Shown here piece by piece: positions 8,978 to 17,834 of a stretch of 40,674 bases of DNA. The number at the start of each line of letters is the position of its first letter. Position 1 is the stretch's first letter. Location: NCBI GenBank assembly GCA_025352845.1, contig JANXSC010000374.1:1-40674 (forward strand), given 5' to 3'. Made by a program: the position numbers and the translations under genes. The notes below the pieces were generated by a model. That model was not told the DNA's origin and did not search any database. It saw only the letters and a program-made list of their open reading frames with translations. This DNA comes from Opitutaceae bacterium. Its GTDB lineage: Bacteria; Verrucomicrobiota; Verrucomicrobiia; Opitutales; Opitutaceae.

Positions 8978-9880
8978 TCAGCTCTTCGCCGAAGTGCCGT
9001 TGATGTGAGCTTTCAGTGCTTTCAGAACGGACACGATTTCCGACCCAGTCGGTGGTGATCGGCAAAACATTTCCTGCAGCGCCCGGTAGTCGTCCTCCAG
9101 GGCAGCCAATCGTTCTGCCGAGGGAATGAGCTTAAGTGTGCCGGGCACCGCCGTTTCATAATTTGCCCAAGCCGCCGGGAAAAACACCTGCTTGTGCGCC
9201 ACCACACGGGCGCGCAGATCGTCGCGAGCGAGCGCCTCGGGACCGGAGGTGTGCTGCGCCAGAGCGGCGAGATCGACGTAGTGGCGGGAGAAGCGTTCCG
9301 AGATGGCCTTATCCGCCGGGCGGTGGACTTCGGCGTGCAGGATGGTAGCATTTTCCCAGAATGTGCGCTCGATGCCCAATACCGGCACAGTGAAGACCGC
9401 ATCGGGAAATGCCTGCGGATAGGCCTCAGCGACGTAGGCAATCACGCTTTGCTCGGCGACGGGCCAGCGATCAGAGCGCGCCCCGCACTCGATCTTCACC
9501 ACGGGACGAACATAGCCCCCGCCGGTGCTCTCCGCAAATACGCTGGGGTAGCGGAACAACAGGCTTTGCGGATCACCGTCGGAAACTTCAAGAGTCCAAC
9601 CTTTGGGGCCGAACGCGCTCGCGATACGTTGGTGAAGAGCAGGAGCAACCTCGACTGGCAGCTTGGTCGCACAGGTGGCGGAGAGTTCATCGGCAGCTTG
9701 GTTCGTTGCTTGCGACTGACGGCCGCTTCGGGGTCACGCGCTCCCGAAAACCCCAGCCACTCGCGGCTCAGGGAGATGTCGATGTCCTCGGAAAAACGAT
9801 GGATGACCTTCCACCCCTTGGAGAGCGAGGTGCCCCTTTAAAGATGACGTGTGCCCGCGCGGGCTCGACAATAAATACAC
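8978..9880 (-). pseudogene. AbiEii-type nucleotidyltransferase toxin, frameshifted remnant
   Basis: Three successive minus-strand frames spell one AbiEii/DUF1814-like protein. VIFKG (codons around 9837-9845) is followed after a one-base loss in a C-run (9833-9836) by TSLSKGWKVIHRFSEDIDIS, the nucleotidyltransferase core. A second shift near 9685-9705 restores DELSATCATKLPVEVAPAL and the C-terminal part with YVRPVVKIECGARSD and ERTFWENATILHAE. The 5' end has no start, and the AbiEi antitoxin gene is absent. In intact type IV systems the toxin modifies RNA and aids phage exclusion. This copy is very likely dead. Confidence 0.82.
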
Positions 9881-9911
9881 GCGTCCGGTCGGATTTCACG
9901 GAGGATGCCGG

Positions 9912-11342
9912 TTAATCTTTCGGCAGCGTGAAGAAAAACGTCGCGCCTGCATCCTGAGCTGCCTCCGCCCAAATCCGCCCACCGTGGCGTTCAACGATGC
10001 GTCTCACGGTTGCGAGGCCGACGCCGGTGCCCTCGAATTCATGCGCGAGATGCAGTCGTTGGAACACGCCGAAAAGTTTGTCCGCGTTGCTCATGTCGAA
10101 ACCGACCCCGTTATCACGGACGAAAAAGACCGGACTTGGCTCATCGCTTTTCTGCACGACCCCCACTTCGACCACAGCGGGATCGCGCGTCCGTGAGTAT
10201 TTGAGGGCATTGGAGAGGAGATTGACGAATACGACGCGCACCAACGCTGGATCGGCGTCAACGTCGGGTAGCTGCGCAACACGCGTTTGGACACGATGAC
10301 CGCGATATTCGCCCTCAAGTTCTTTCAAGACCTCGCGCGCAAGGCGTTCGACGTTCAAGGTCTGGCGCGCCAGTTCCCGACGGCCCAGCCGAGAAAACGA
10401 GAGAAGGTCCTCGATCAACTGGCTCATCTGGGCTGAGCCATCGCGGATCAGAGCGACGTAACGCTTCGCTTCTGGCGGCAAATCGCCCACCCGGTGATCG
10501 AGCAACACGTCGGTGAAGCCCTTAATCGCGCGCAACGGGGTGCGCAGATCGTGCGCCGCCGAAGAGCCAAAAGCTTCAAGTTCATCGTTGGCGGCTTCCA
10601 GTTCGGCGGTGCGCTCGCGAACGCGTTTTTCCAAGACCGCGTTTTGCTCCTGAATTTGTGCGAGCATGTGATTGAACGCTTCCGTGAGCAGCCCCAGCTC
10701 GTCGGTCCCGTGTTTCGTGGCGCGCACCGAATAATCGCGACGGTCGGAGACGGCTTTCGCCGTGTCAGCCAAGGCCAGAATGGGCAGCGAGATTTGCCGC
10801 TGGAAAAATCGCGAAAGCGCGTAAGCGACAGTCGACGAAAGCGCGATCACCAACACGGCGATGCCACCATAAAGCCGCAGCCGATCATACATGGCCTCCA
10901 TGTCGGAGCCGAGATAGAGCGTGCCGAGGCGGTCGCTGCCCTTCACTTGCACGAGCGGGGTGCAACCGACCAATCGTCCGTCGATAAAACGATAGCCGTC
11001 CGGCATCGGCGCGAGCGGCAAATCGCCGTCAGGCAAATCGGCCGGGTAACGCGAAAACAGCCTGCCCTGTTTATCGTAGAGGCAGGCGGCCACAATGTGC
11101 CGTTCGGCTTTGAGCGCTGACAAAATCTCCGTCGCGTCGTGCGGGTTATCGAACGCGACCGCACCCGTGCTTTGGGTTGCGATGATTTCACCCAGAGTGG
11201 AGAGCTCTCGGATCGCGGTCCGCCGATACGTGAGGAATTCGTAACCGATGAACGCCGCACAGGTCAGGAACAGCACGACCCCGCTGGTTCCCAGAATCAT
11301 CGTCATCAACTTGCGCCGGATCGGTGTGTTCTGAAAGCGCAT
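9912..11342 (-). CDS. Membrane sensor histidine kinase (CHASE8-HAMP-HisKA-HATPase)
   Basis: 476 residues from ATG 11342, which lies 4 bp after the YfiR stop; an earlier start at 11369 would overlap it. Order: TM1 (13-36), a periplasmic CHASE8-like domain (42-150, with STGAVAFDNPHDA and AACLYDKQGRLFSRYP), TM2 (157-180), HAMP (to 230), a short coiled coil, and HisKA with phospho-acceptor His264 (AHDLRTPLRAI). The ATPase domain carries NLLSNALKYS, DNGVGFD, FGVFQRLH and GTGVGLAT. CHASE8 is the sensor fold of YfiN, which is controlled by YfiR, and here a yfiR gene is directly upstream. No receiver gene follows in the operon; the nearest regulator is at 14352. Confidence 0.93.
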   Translation of the reverse strand: MRFQNTPIRRKLMTMILGTSGVVLFLTCAAFIGYEFLTYRRTAIRELSTLGEIIATQSTGAVAFDNPHDATEILSALKAERHIVAACLYDKQGRLFSRYPADLPDGDLPLAPMPDGYRFIDGRLVGCTPLVQVKGSDRLGTLYLGSDMEAMYDRLRLYGGIAVLVIALSSTVAYALSRFFQRQISLPILALADTAKAVSDRRDYSVRATKHGTDELGLLTEAFNHMLAQIQEQNAVLEKRVRERTAELEAANDELEAFGSSAAHDLRTPLRAIKGFTDVLLDHRVGDLPPEAKRYVALIRDGSAQMSQLIEDLLSFSRLGRRELARQTLNVERLAREVLKELEGEYRGHRVQTRVAQLPDVDADPALVRVVFVNLLSNALKYSRTRDPAVVEVGVVQKSDEPSPVFFVRDNGVGFDMSNADKLFGVFQRLHLAHEFEGTGVGLATVRRIVERHGGRIWAEAAQDAGATFFFTLPKD

Positions 11343-11346
11343 GACC

Positions 11347-11946
11347 TTAGTCCTTGCCGGCGGTAACAATCGTGGCCGGTCTGATTATCTTTGAGCTGAT
11401 CGTGAGACCGCAGGCTTTCGCGGCCTCGACGTTGATTCGCAGCCGGATTTTACCGCTGTCCGTGACGAATCGGACCATTCCTCCGTGTCGAGTGAAGGCA
11501 TCCGCATCGCTGATCGTTAGGATGCTTTGGCCCTTTAAAACGGGAATGATGCGGTCGAATCGTGCGGCCTCGGAACGGCTGACGAACAGGATATGGCATC
11601 CGACAATATCTTTCACCTCGCGGTAGCGTCGAACGGCCAACGGTCGCTCCCCGATTTTTTCGTTCTTCACCAATTCGTCCAAATAAGCACCGAAAGGATC
11701 GTCGCCCAAAATCCCGATGACCAGCGGAACCCGGGCATCGGCAAACGCTCGTGCCGGCCACTCGGCGAACTGGGCAAAATTGAAAAGAAAGACGGCTTTG
11801 ACCTGATATTCAGCCGACGGCGGCGCGACTGCGGCCGAATCGGCCGCGGTCGCCCGTAGCGCACAAAGCACGAAGAGACCGACGGTCCACCATCGTCCCA
11901 CTACCCACCACTTCCCGCCACACGCGATCGCGGTCAGAAACGCCAT
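11347..11946 (-). CDS. YfiR family periplasmic regulator (DUF4154)
   Basis: 199 residues with a signal sequence ending near residue 34 (ALRATA|AD). The DUF4154/YfiR fold spans 45-195: YQVKAVFLFNFAQFAEWP, then IGILGDDPFG, then CHILFVSRSEAARF, ILTISDADAF and INVEAAKACGLTISSKI. In Pseudomonas, YfiR sits in the periplasm and represses the CHASE8 diguanylate cyclase YfiN. Here its start overlaps the end of the receptor gene by 13 bp, and its stop is 4 bp from the kinase start, so all three are probably translationally coupled. Inference: it relays receptor or envelope state to the kinase. Confidence 0.92.
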   Translation of the reverse strand: MAFLTAIACGGKWWVVGRWWTVGLFVLCALRATAADSAAVAPPSAEYQVKAVFLFNFAQFAEWPARAFADARVPLVIGILGDDPFGAYLDELVKNEKIGERPLAVRRYREVKDIVGCHILFVSRSEAARFDRIIPVLKGQSILTISDADAFTRHGGMVRFVTDSGKIRLRINVEAAKACGLTISSKIIRPATIVTAGKD

Positions 11947-13907
11947 GATGCTTTGGTATAGACGCTGCGCTCGATTTCACGGCGGCTGCCGGGCGCGTTG
12001 AACTCCGGGTGATGGTTATGGAGGAGATTTTTTCCGATGACCGAGATTTCCCACGTAGCCGATGGGTTCCAGCCGACGCGAAAGTCTGCTTCGCTGTAGC
12101 CGGGCACGGTTTGATTGGTGATGGCCGAAACGTAGCGAAATTCGGCATCGCATTCCCATTTCGCGGACAAATCCCAAAGTGAGCGCAGGTGAAATTGGTG
12201 ATTCGGATCGCGCACAATACTGTTGCGCGTGCCGCGACCGATCGCACCGGGCTGCGGTTCGCTCCTCACGCGCATCTCCGTGTAGCCTGCCCGCAAGCGC
12301 CACGCCGGGGTCGCGCGCCATTCTGCGGTCAACTCCGCGCCGGCCGATCGGCCGCGGAGACCACTGCTGGTTTCCACGGGAAACGCGAGCGGAGGATGTA
12401 GCGGTTCGAGGCTCCGCAAATCGTCGTAGTCGTTAAAAAAAGTCGCGAGGGAAACGAGGACGCGCGGATCAAGCTGCACCCGGTATCCCAATTCAGAGGC
12501 GATCAATTTTTCAGAGACGACGTGGCTCCCTCCTGCAACGCGATAGGGCGGCGTTGCGGGCGAAAACAAATCCCGGTCAACCCGTGAAGGCGTGCGCACC
12601 GCGCGCGAGATTGCGAGCCAGACCGTATTCTGCTTGTTCGGGGTCCACGCTGCTCGCGCGCTGGGCTCGAACTCAAGACCGGTGTAGCCGTCGTGCTCGA
12701 TTTTAGTGCCGAGCGTAAGGACCAAGCGGTCCTTGCTCAGGATAATTTCATCCTGCGCGAAGGCATTAAACAACTCGCGCGAGACCCTTGGAGGAAGGAA
12801 TGCGTTGGCGGGCGTGTTCACGATGTCGTCGGCCACGACCCGGTAGCCGAATCCCCAGACGAGGTCGTGAGCAGTGCCAAGCGGGAAGCGATGCTGGAAA
12901 TCGAGGTCGGTCGTATTGAGGTCCTGCGTAAACGAGCCGGGAATGCGCCGGTGAGTGCGGTCAAAATAAACCTTGAGCTTCAGGTCGGAGTTCTCGGCCA
13001 GCGTCCGTGTCCAGCGCCCGAGCATGTTCACGCCGTTCACCCGAATGTTGTCCGGCCCCACCTGACCGATTGATCCATTGTAAGCGTCAGCTTGGAGCGT
13101 AAACGAGTTGTTGGCGACCGCATCCCAGTCCACACGAAAGCCGCCTTGGATCGTCCGCCATGCGTCATTTGACCTGCGCCCATCGGACCTAACAGAATCA
13201 CCTCGGTCGAAATACTTTCCATAGACGCGATAGTAGACGCCGGGAGCGAGTTGGCCGCCGTAGCGCGCTCCGGCCGAATTGCGCAGATCCGTCCCAACTC
13301 CACCGAGGAGCAGGCCGCCTTGCGTATCTTTCGCACTCTTCGTCGTGATATTAATCACGCCGTTGACGGCGTTTGCGCCCCATTGCGTGGCACCGGGGCC
13401 GCTGATGACTTCGATGCGGTCTAGGTCTTCCAGCAGCGTGTCCTGCACGTCCCAATAAACGCCGGCATACAACGGCGTGTAGACCGACCGACCGTCAATC
13501 AGCACGAGCATCTTGTCGGCAAAGACATTGTTGAAACCGCGCGCCGTGATCGCCCATTGCCGCGAGTCGATCTGCGCAACCTCTAGGTTTGAAGCGAGGC
13601 GCAACGCTTCAGGGATGCTCGTGGCCCCGGAGCGACGAATGTCATCTGCCGTGACAACCTGAATCGCGGAGGCGGTTTCGAAAAGCTTTTCGGGGCGCTT
13701 GGACACCGACGTCACGTCGATGTCCATGAGCTGACCGATCGTGAGGTTTTTCAGCGCACCAGGGGACGGCAAGGTTCCGGGATTTTGCCCCAAAGCATGC
13801 GCCGCCAACCCCACGAGCACAAACCAGAGCGAGGTGGCCCGCAATGCCCGTGTAAATTGCCACCTGCCTTGTTCTGTAATCGACCGCTGAAAAGCTGAAG
13901 GACGCAT
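11934..13907 (-). CDS. TonB-dependent receptor (BtuB/CirA-like), first gene of the YfiR-kinase operon
   Basis: 657 residues. An N-terminal signal segment ends near AAHALGQ. The plug at ~55-180 carries LMDIDVTSVSKRPEKLFETA, RGFNNVFADKMLVLIDGR, and IEVISGPGATQWGANAVNG. The barrel ends in a terminal Phe (KASWRF). It is shorter than the polysaccharide-type receptors elsewhere in the window and closer to colicin I/cobalamin-type receptors. Linkage to yfiR and a CHASE8 kinase suggests it provides the outer-membrane part of a signalling unit, where YfiB would stand in Pseudomonas. That role is inference. Confidence 0.92.
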   Translation of the reverse strand: MRPSAFQRSITEQGRWQFTRALRATSLWFVLVGLAAHALGQNPGTLPSPGALKNLTIGQLMDIDVTSVSKRPEKLFETASAIQVVTADDIRRSGATSIPEALRLASNLEVAQIDSRQWAITARGFNNVFADKMLVLIDGRSVYTPLYAGVYWDVQDTLLEDLDRIEVISGPGATQWGANAVNGVINITTKSAKDTQGGLLLGGVGTDLRNSAGARYGGQLAPGVYYRVYGKYFDRGDSVRSDGRRSNDAWRTIQGGFRVDWDAVANNSFTLQADAYNGSIGQVGPDNIRVNGVNMLGRWTRTLAENSDLKLKVYFDRTHRRIPGSFTQDLNTTDLDFQHRFPLGTAHDLVWGFGYRVVADDIVNTPANAFLPPRVSRELFNAFAQDEIILSKDRLVLTLGTKIEHDGYTGLEFEPSARAAWTPNKQNTVWLAISRAVRTPSRVDRDLFSPATPPYRVAGGSHVVSEKLIASELGYRVQLDPRVLVSLATFFNDYDDLRSLEPLHPPLAFPVETSSGLRGRSAGAELTAEWRATPAWRLRAGYTEMRVRSEPQPGAIGRGTRNSIVRDPNHQFHLRSLWDLSAKWECDAEFRYVSAITNQTVPGYSEADFRVGWNPSATWEISVIGKNLLHNHHPEFNAPGSRREIERSVYTKASWRF

Positions 13908-13921
13908 CGGTTGAAAATGCT

Positions 13922-13951
13922 ATATTATCAAGGCATGGCAATCAGCCGCAA
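13922..13951 (-). promoter_or_regulatory. Possible sigma-70-like promoter for the receptor-yfiR-kinase operon
   Basis: On the minus strand TTGCGG (13946-13951) is followed after 18 bp by TAATAT (13922-13927), about 15 bp before the receptor ATG. It is an AT-rich island in GC-rich DNA, but each box matches consensus only partly and the leader would be very short. Confidence 0.3.
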
Positions 13952-14256
13952 CAAGGAAGCGGGTTACGCGCACCGAACGATTGAAGACCGCGGGGCGAGA
14001 GCGCGCCCGGCTGCGTGAAGTCGCCGGCCAGCACCTTTTCCGGCTTCAATCCGCCAAGCAGTTCAATGTCCGACGTGAAACGCGCCAGCGAACGCAGCAC
14101 GCGTTGATACGCGTGCGACAAATCTTCGGCGCGCACCAGCAGCAGGACGCTCTCCCACTCCGGCTTGGCGAGAAGGTCGGCGGCGAGCGCGCCTCCGAGA
14201 AAACCGGTGGCACCGGTGACGAGAATCGTGGGCTTAAAAGGGGATTCGGGGTGCAT
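13942..14256 (-). pseudogene. N-terminal fragment of an extended short-chain reductase (male-sterility/thioester-reductase type)
   Basis: From ATG 14256 there are 104 residues. The Rossmann motif ILVTGATGFLGG is followed by ADLLAKPEWESVLLLVRAED and KVLAGDFTQPGAL, as in NAD-binding_4 reductases of fatty acyl or carrier-bound thioesters. Homology stops abruptly at about residue 85, and the frame ends in unrelated residues. A full enzyme needs roughly 250-400 more residues including the YxxxK catalytic pair, none of which is present. It is therefore a truncated remnant, 34 bp upstream of the receptor gene. Confidence 0.75.
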
Positions 14257-14351
14257 GAGGGGATCCTGCCCCATCCCAGCATCCCCGCCTGCTCCCCGTC
14301 TGCCAGCCCGTGACGAAACGCGTGTGCGGTGTCGCCCTACATCGCGCCGGG

Positions 14352-15035
14352 CTACAGACCACGCTGCCGGTCGTGCCACAGCACGGCTTCGCGCATCAAT
14401 TCGCCGGCGTCGCTGAACCCGAGCTTCTCTTTGATGCGCGCCTCGTAGGAACCGACCGTCTTCACGCTCACGCTAAGTTGATCGGCGATTTCCTTCGTGG
14501 CGCGACCCTGTCCGCGCAGACGAAAAACCTCCATCTCCCGGTCGCTGAGCACTTCCTCGGGTCGGCCGCCGCTGCGCGTGCCGGCAGCGAACATCCGCCC
14601 GGCGAGTTGCGCCGTCAGCGACGGGCTCGCATAGAATTTTCCTTCAAGCACCGCGCGGATGCCTTCGATGATCTGCGGCCCCGATTCGCGCTTCACCGCA
14701 TAACCGTGCGCGCCCGCCCGGAACGCCCGCTCGGCCACGCTGGCTTCGTCGTGCATCGACAAAACGAGCAATCGGACCACGGGAAATTGCGCCCGCATGT
14801 CTTTGATCAGGTCCAAGCCCGAACTGCGCGGCAACGAGAGATCGACCACCATCACGTCCGGTCGCGCGAGCGACACCGCTGCCAAGGCAGCGGCGACCTC
14901 CTCGGCCTGTCCGCACACCTCGAGATCCGACTCCAGACCGACCATGCTCGCGAGCCATTCCCGGACCAGTGGATGATCGTCGACGAAAAATACGCGGCGA
15001 CGCGCAGGCTTGGTTCCTTTCTCAGCGTGTTTCAT
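14352..15035 (-). CDS. NarL/FixJ-type response regulator
   Basis: 227 residues. The receiver domain (~14-130) has the acidic pair DD at 19-20 and phospho-acceptor Asp65 (VMVVDLSLPR). The C-terminal LuxR-type HTH (~160-225) carries LSDREMEVFRLRGQG and ATKEIADQLSVSVKTVGSYEARIKEKL as separate conserved stretches. It is predicted to bind DNA as a dimer when phosphorylated. It is an orphan: no HisKA_3-type kinase is adjacent, and the kinase at 9912 belongs to a different class and lies 3 kb away. It sits upstream of the reductase fragment and the receptor operon, so it could regulate that operon; there is no direct evidence. Confidence 0.94.
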   Translation of the reverse strand: MKHAEKGTKPARRRVFFVDDHPLVREWLASMVGLESDLEVCGQAEEVAAALAAVSLARPDVMVVDLSLPRSSGLDLIKDMRAQFPVVRLLVLSMHDEASVAERAFRAGAHGYAVKRESGPQIIEGIRAVLEGKFYASPSLTAQLAGRMFAAGTRSGGRPEEVLSDREMEVFRLRGQGRATKEIADQLSVSVKTVGSYEARIKEKLGFSDAGELMREAVLWHDRQRGL

Positions 15036-15216
15036 GGGCGTGTGACTGGGTTAACGAGGGAACCCAATGCTTGATGGCATGGACACAGACATGAAACTTT
15101 TTGGCGCGGTATTTCGCTCGGAGCAAATTATCTCTTCGGCAGTGGCCGACGCACGCGCCGCCAAAATTGCGGCAATGGATTTTCATTCGCCATTTCCCGT
15201 CGCAGCGAGAACCTCG

Positions 15217-16095
15217 ATGGGCGTGATCCATCGGTCATCTTGCACGCTGAAGCTGCGCTTCTCGTCGGCCCGCCTGAAACGGCTTGTCTGTTTGCTAATT
15301 GCCACGGCGAGTCGCGGGTATGCGGCCCCGCCAGCGCTTGAATTTCAGGTTGATACGGTCGCAACTGGCGCGCGTCAGTTGGAGGCTGGGGGCCCGCGAA
15401 TTTCAGACAGAGCTTCGCAAGCGATTACGGGCTCACTCCTCGCGCGCCAACCTCTGAGTGCGTAAGGCTTGTATTGGGGTTACGGGCTCCGAGGCGAAAT
15501 TTTTTTCTCCGAGGGAAACAAGGGCTTGCTGCGGCGGTTGCAGGACTATGCAGCGGTGTTCGCTCTCGAATAGTATGAAGGCACCGAACCCGTCGCGGCG
15601 CTAACTCTGCGTCCCGGCTGGTATTTCGCAGACCGCGTCACAGCGAATGCCTGAGATGTGCCGGTGGATTTGACCACCGGACTGCCCATCGCACGAAACC
15701 TCCATGGCGTGATCGGATTCGGCAACAGCCGTTTCTATCATCATCCACTTCCGATCTTGGGTGTCCTCTGGATGGTGAATGAGCACGTGCGGATCGAGGC
15801 GATCTATCCCGAGCCTGCGGTGGTGTTCACATTGAGCGCCACCCGTTCGCTACGGCTCGGCGGCGAACTCACCTATGGCGGCTTTTCGCTGGACGGCCCC
15901 ACGCGGCGCGCCGTGGTCGAATACGAGAGCTATCGTGTCGGCGCCGTGTGGAGCGCGGAATGGCGTCCCGGTTTGAAGCTGGAAATCGGCGCAGGGGTCG
16001 AGACCGAGCGCAGCTTCGACTTCTTTCGCGAACCGCGGCGTGTGCATCGAGGCGGAGTTGGTTACCTGAAACTTGGCGCGAGTTTTTCTCGATAG
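15217..16095 (+). pseudogene. DUF6268-like outer-membrane beta-barrel protein, interrupted by three stops
   Basis: One reading frame runs through the region with stops TAA (15463), TAG (15571) and TGA (15652). Residues across the stops still read as one DUF6268-type barrel: a signal peptide ending RGYA|APP, then LYWGYGLRGEIFF, LQDYAAVFALE, LTLRPGWYFADRVTANA, HGVIGFGNSRFYHHP, VVEYESYRVGAVW and a final YLKLGASFSR. The TAG falls where a Tyr would fit and the TGA where a Trp would fit, so substitution rather than frameshift killed it. The last 145 residues (from 15658) are uninterrupted. The start is uncertain; 15217 precedes the signal peptide. Confidence 0.75.
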
Positions 16096-16195
16096 TCGTT
16101 TCGGCCGGCAGCCGATCGATGTAGGTGATCACCCTACGAATCAGTTCCCACCGCTCTGGCAGACGGAGACGGTTGATTTCGGGTATGCTTAAGTC

Positions 16196-17077
16196 GTGTC
16201 CCTCGTTTCTCACGCCCGCCCCATCGGCGAAACCGCGAACTTGCTCCTCGCGGAAACCTATGTCGCGCCTTCGCGCTTCCGTGCCGAGAACAGAGATCGA
16301 TTCGCCCCATTTCGCCCCGGTGCGGCAATCAGCGCGACGATCCTGACCAAAAACAGTGCGGCGTTGCTGAGGGAGGTTTTGACCTCCCTGGCTTGGTGCG
16401 ACGAAGTCGTGATTTTCGATACGGGTTCGACGGATACGACCCTCTCGATTGCCGCTTCGTTCGGGAACGTGAGTTTGCATCGGCTTACCGGTCCTTTCCC
16501 TGGTTTCGGCCGAGCGCACCAGCGGGCCGTCGCGCTGGCCCGCCATGACTGGATTCTTTCCATCGACAGCGATGAGATCGTGTCGCCCGAACTCCGGGCT
16601 GAGATCGCCCGGACGGTTCTGGATTCCGCCACCGTGTATGTGATTCCCTTTCGGAATTATTTTAACGGAAGGCACATCACGACTTGTGGCTGGTCGCCCG
16701 ACCGGCACGAGCGGCTGTTCAACCGGACGACGACCAATTTTTGCGCGAGCGAAGTGCACGAACGCGTGCAAACCGAACTGCTGTCCGTCGTTCACTTAAG
16801 GCATCCGATCGAGCACTACTCCTATCGCTCGCTCGATGATTTCCTGCGCAAAATGTCGTCGTATGGCCACCTCTTCGCCCAACAAAATGTCGGTCGTAAA
16901 ACGTCGAGCCCCGCCAAAGCGGTGGCGCGCAGCGTTTGGGCTTTTTTCAAGAGCTACGTGCTGGAGCGCGGCATTTTCCAAGGGACCGAGGGCCTCGTGA
17001 TCAGCGCCTACAAGGCACAAACGGTTTTCTGGAAATACCTGATGCTGCATGAGGCGAATGCCCGACGCCCCACGTGA
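16196..17077 (+). CDS. Glycosyltransferase family 2 (WaaE/KdtX-like)
   Basis: 293 residues from a GTG start; no better start lies downstream, and the frame is closed by a stop 6 bp upstream, so the N-terminus may be artificial. The GT-A core runs from about residue 44: ISATILTKNSAALLREVL, WCDEVVIFDTGSTDTT, then DWILSIDSDEIVSPEL, where the SIDSDE acidic cluster binds the metal-nucleotide sugar. The later ERLFNR and YKAQTVFWKYL segments match the WaaE/LgtF group that adds sugars to lipopolysaccharide core. No other LPS genes are nearby; the following deacetylase fragment suggests it came from a larger surface-polysaccharide cluster. Confidence 0.88.
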   Translation: MSLVSHARPIGETANLLLAETYVAPSRFRAENRDRFAPFRPGAAISATILTKNSAALLREVLTSLAWCDEVVIFDTGSTDTTLSIAASFGNVSLHRLTGPFPGFGRAHQRAVALARHDWILSIDSDEIVSPELRAEIARTVLDSATVYVIPFRNYFNGRHITTCGWSPDRHERLFNRTTTNFCASEVHERVQTELLSVVHLRHPIEHYSYRSLDDFLRKMSSYGHLFAQQNVGRKTSSPAKAVARSVWAFFKSYVLERGIFQGTEGLVISAYKAQTVFWKYLMLHEANARRPT

Positions 17078-17459
17078 TTCGAGCGGCGGGGACAGGTGTT
17101 CCCGGCGACAATCTGAAGGCGGGCGCACTTAATGCCTGCCTGACCTTCGATGACGGCTACTTCAATTTCTACGGGGTCGTATTCCCGCTGCTTGTGAAGC
17201 ACAAGCTGCGGGCACTGCTCGCGATCCCGCCCGGTTTCGTTGGCGAGAGCACTGACGCAAAAAAGAACGACCGGCTGAATATGGAAGGCGAAGCAGCGTT
17301 CGCCGATCCCAGCCGCAGCGGATTCTGCACTTGGTCGGAGCTGAAGGAAATGGCGGGCAGCGGGCACGTGGTCATCGCCGCTGAAGGTTTGATCCATCGG
17401 CACCTGCATAGTCCAGATATGGACCTAGCGACGGAAATCGATTCTGCACAGACCATGCT
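17074..17459 (+). pseudogene. Polysaccharide deacetylase (NodB) fragment
   Basis: The frame starts at a GTG overlapping the glycosyltransferase stop. It contains the NodB motif LTFDDGYFNFYGVVFPLL (first Asp pair of the metal and catalytic site), ALLAIPPGFVGES and ELKEMAGSGHVVIAAEGLI. The region before TFDDG is missing. After DLATEIDSAQTML the deacetylase sequence stops, and DNA homologous to a restriction subunit begins in another frame. The expected H(S/T)xxH motif reads AEGLIHRH, so the first metal His appears replaced. A non-functional remnant of an outer-polysaccharide deacetylase. Confidence 0.75.
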
Positions 17460-17834
17460 CAGCTCCACGAGCCGACGTTCAAACAGGTGGTGGGCGATGC
17501 GGTATTCAACAAGGCGCGGGTGATCGTCACGCTCGGCAATCGCGCCGTTCACAGTCATCGACCGATCACCGCGGGTGACGCGCAGGTGGCGGTGAAGGAA
17601 TTGTTTCAAGTCTGATACTGGCTGGCCCACACCTACGCGCGCGGCGCGAAGCCATCGCCCGCGATGGCCTTCATCGAACACCTCACGGCGCAGGGCTTCA
17701 TGGATCCGCCGCTGCTTTACGAATCGCCGTTCACCGATATCGATCCCAAAGGGTCCGAAGGGTTGTTCGAGCTGCCACAGGTTGAAGAATTGATCTCAAT
17801 CCTAGAGCGCATTCGAGCACGAGCGACCGGCTGA
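17460..17834 (+). pseudogene. Type I restriction endonuclease subunit R (HsdR) remnant, internally deleted
   Basis: One frame (phase of 17460) with an in-frame TGA at 17613. The first half, with VVGDAVFNKARVIVTLGNRAVHS and AVKELFQV separated by 13 residues, matches the DUF4145-type N-terminal region of HsdR. After the stop, YWLAHTYARGAKP continues that region. It is joined directly to FMDPPLLYESPFTDIDPKG and LFELPQVEELISILERI, which resemble the extreme C-terminus of EcoEI-type HsdR. The nuclease and helicase core, some 700 residues, is gone. No hsdM or hsdS is seen. Confidence 0.7.

Noticed and set aside
8615..9065. Short minus-strand frames across the tRNA-Leu gene (for example beginning MVPGVGLEPT)
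   Set aside because: They are translations of the tRNA itself, a well-known annotation artefact.
15563..15657. Recoding of stop codons in the DUF6268 frame (selenocysteine or pyrrolysine)
   Set aside because: All three different stop codons occur in the frame, no recoding element is visible, and a normal decay explanation suffices.
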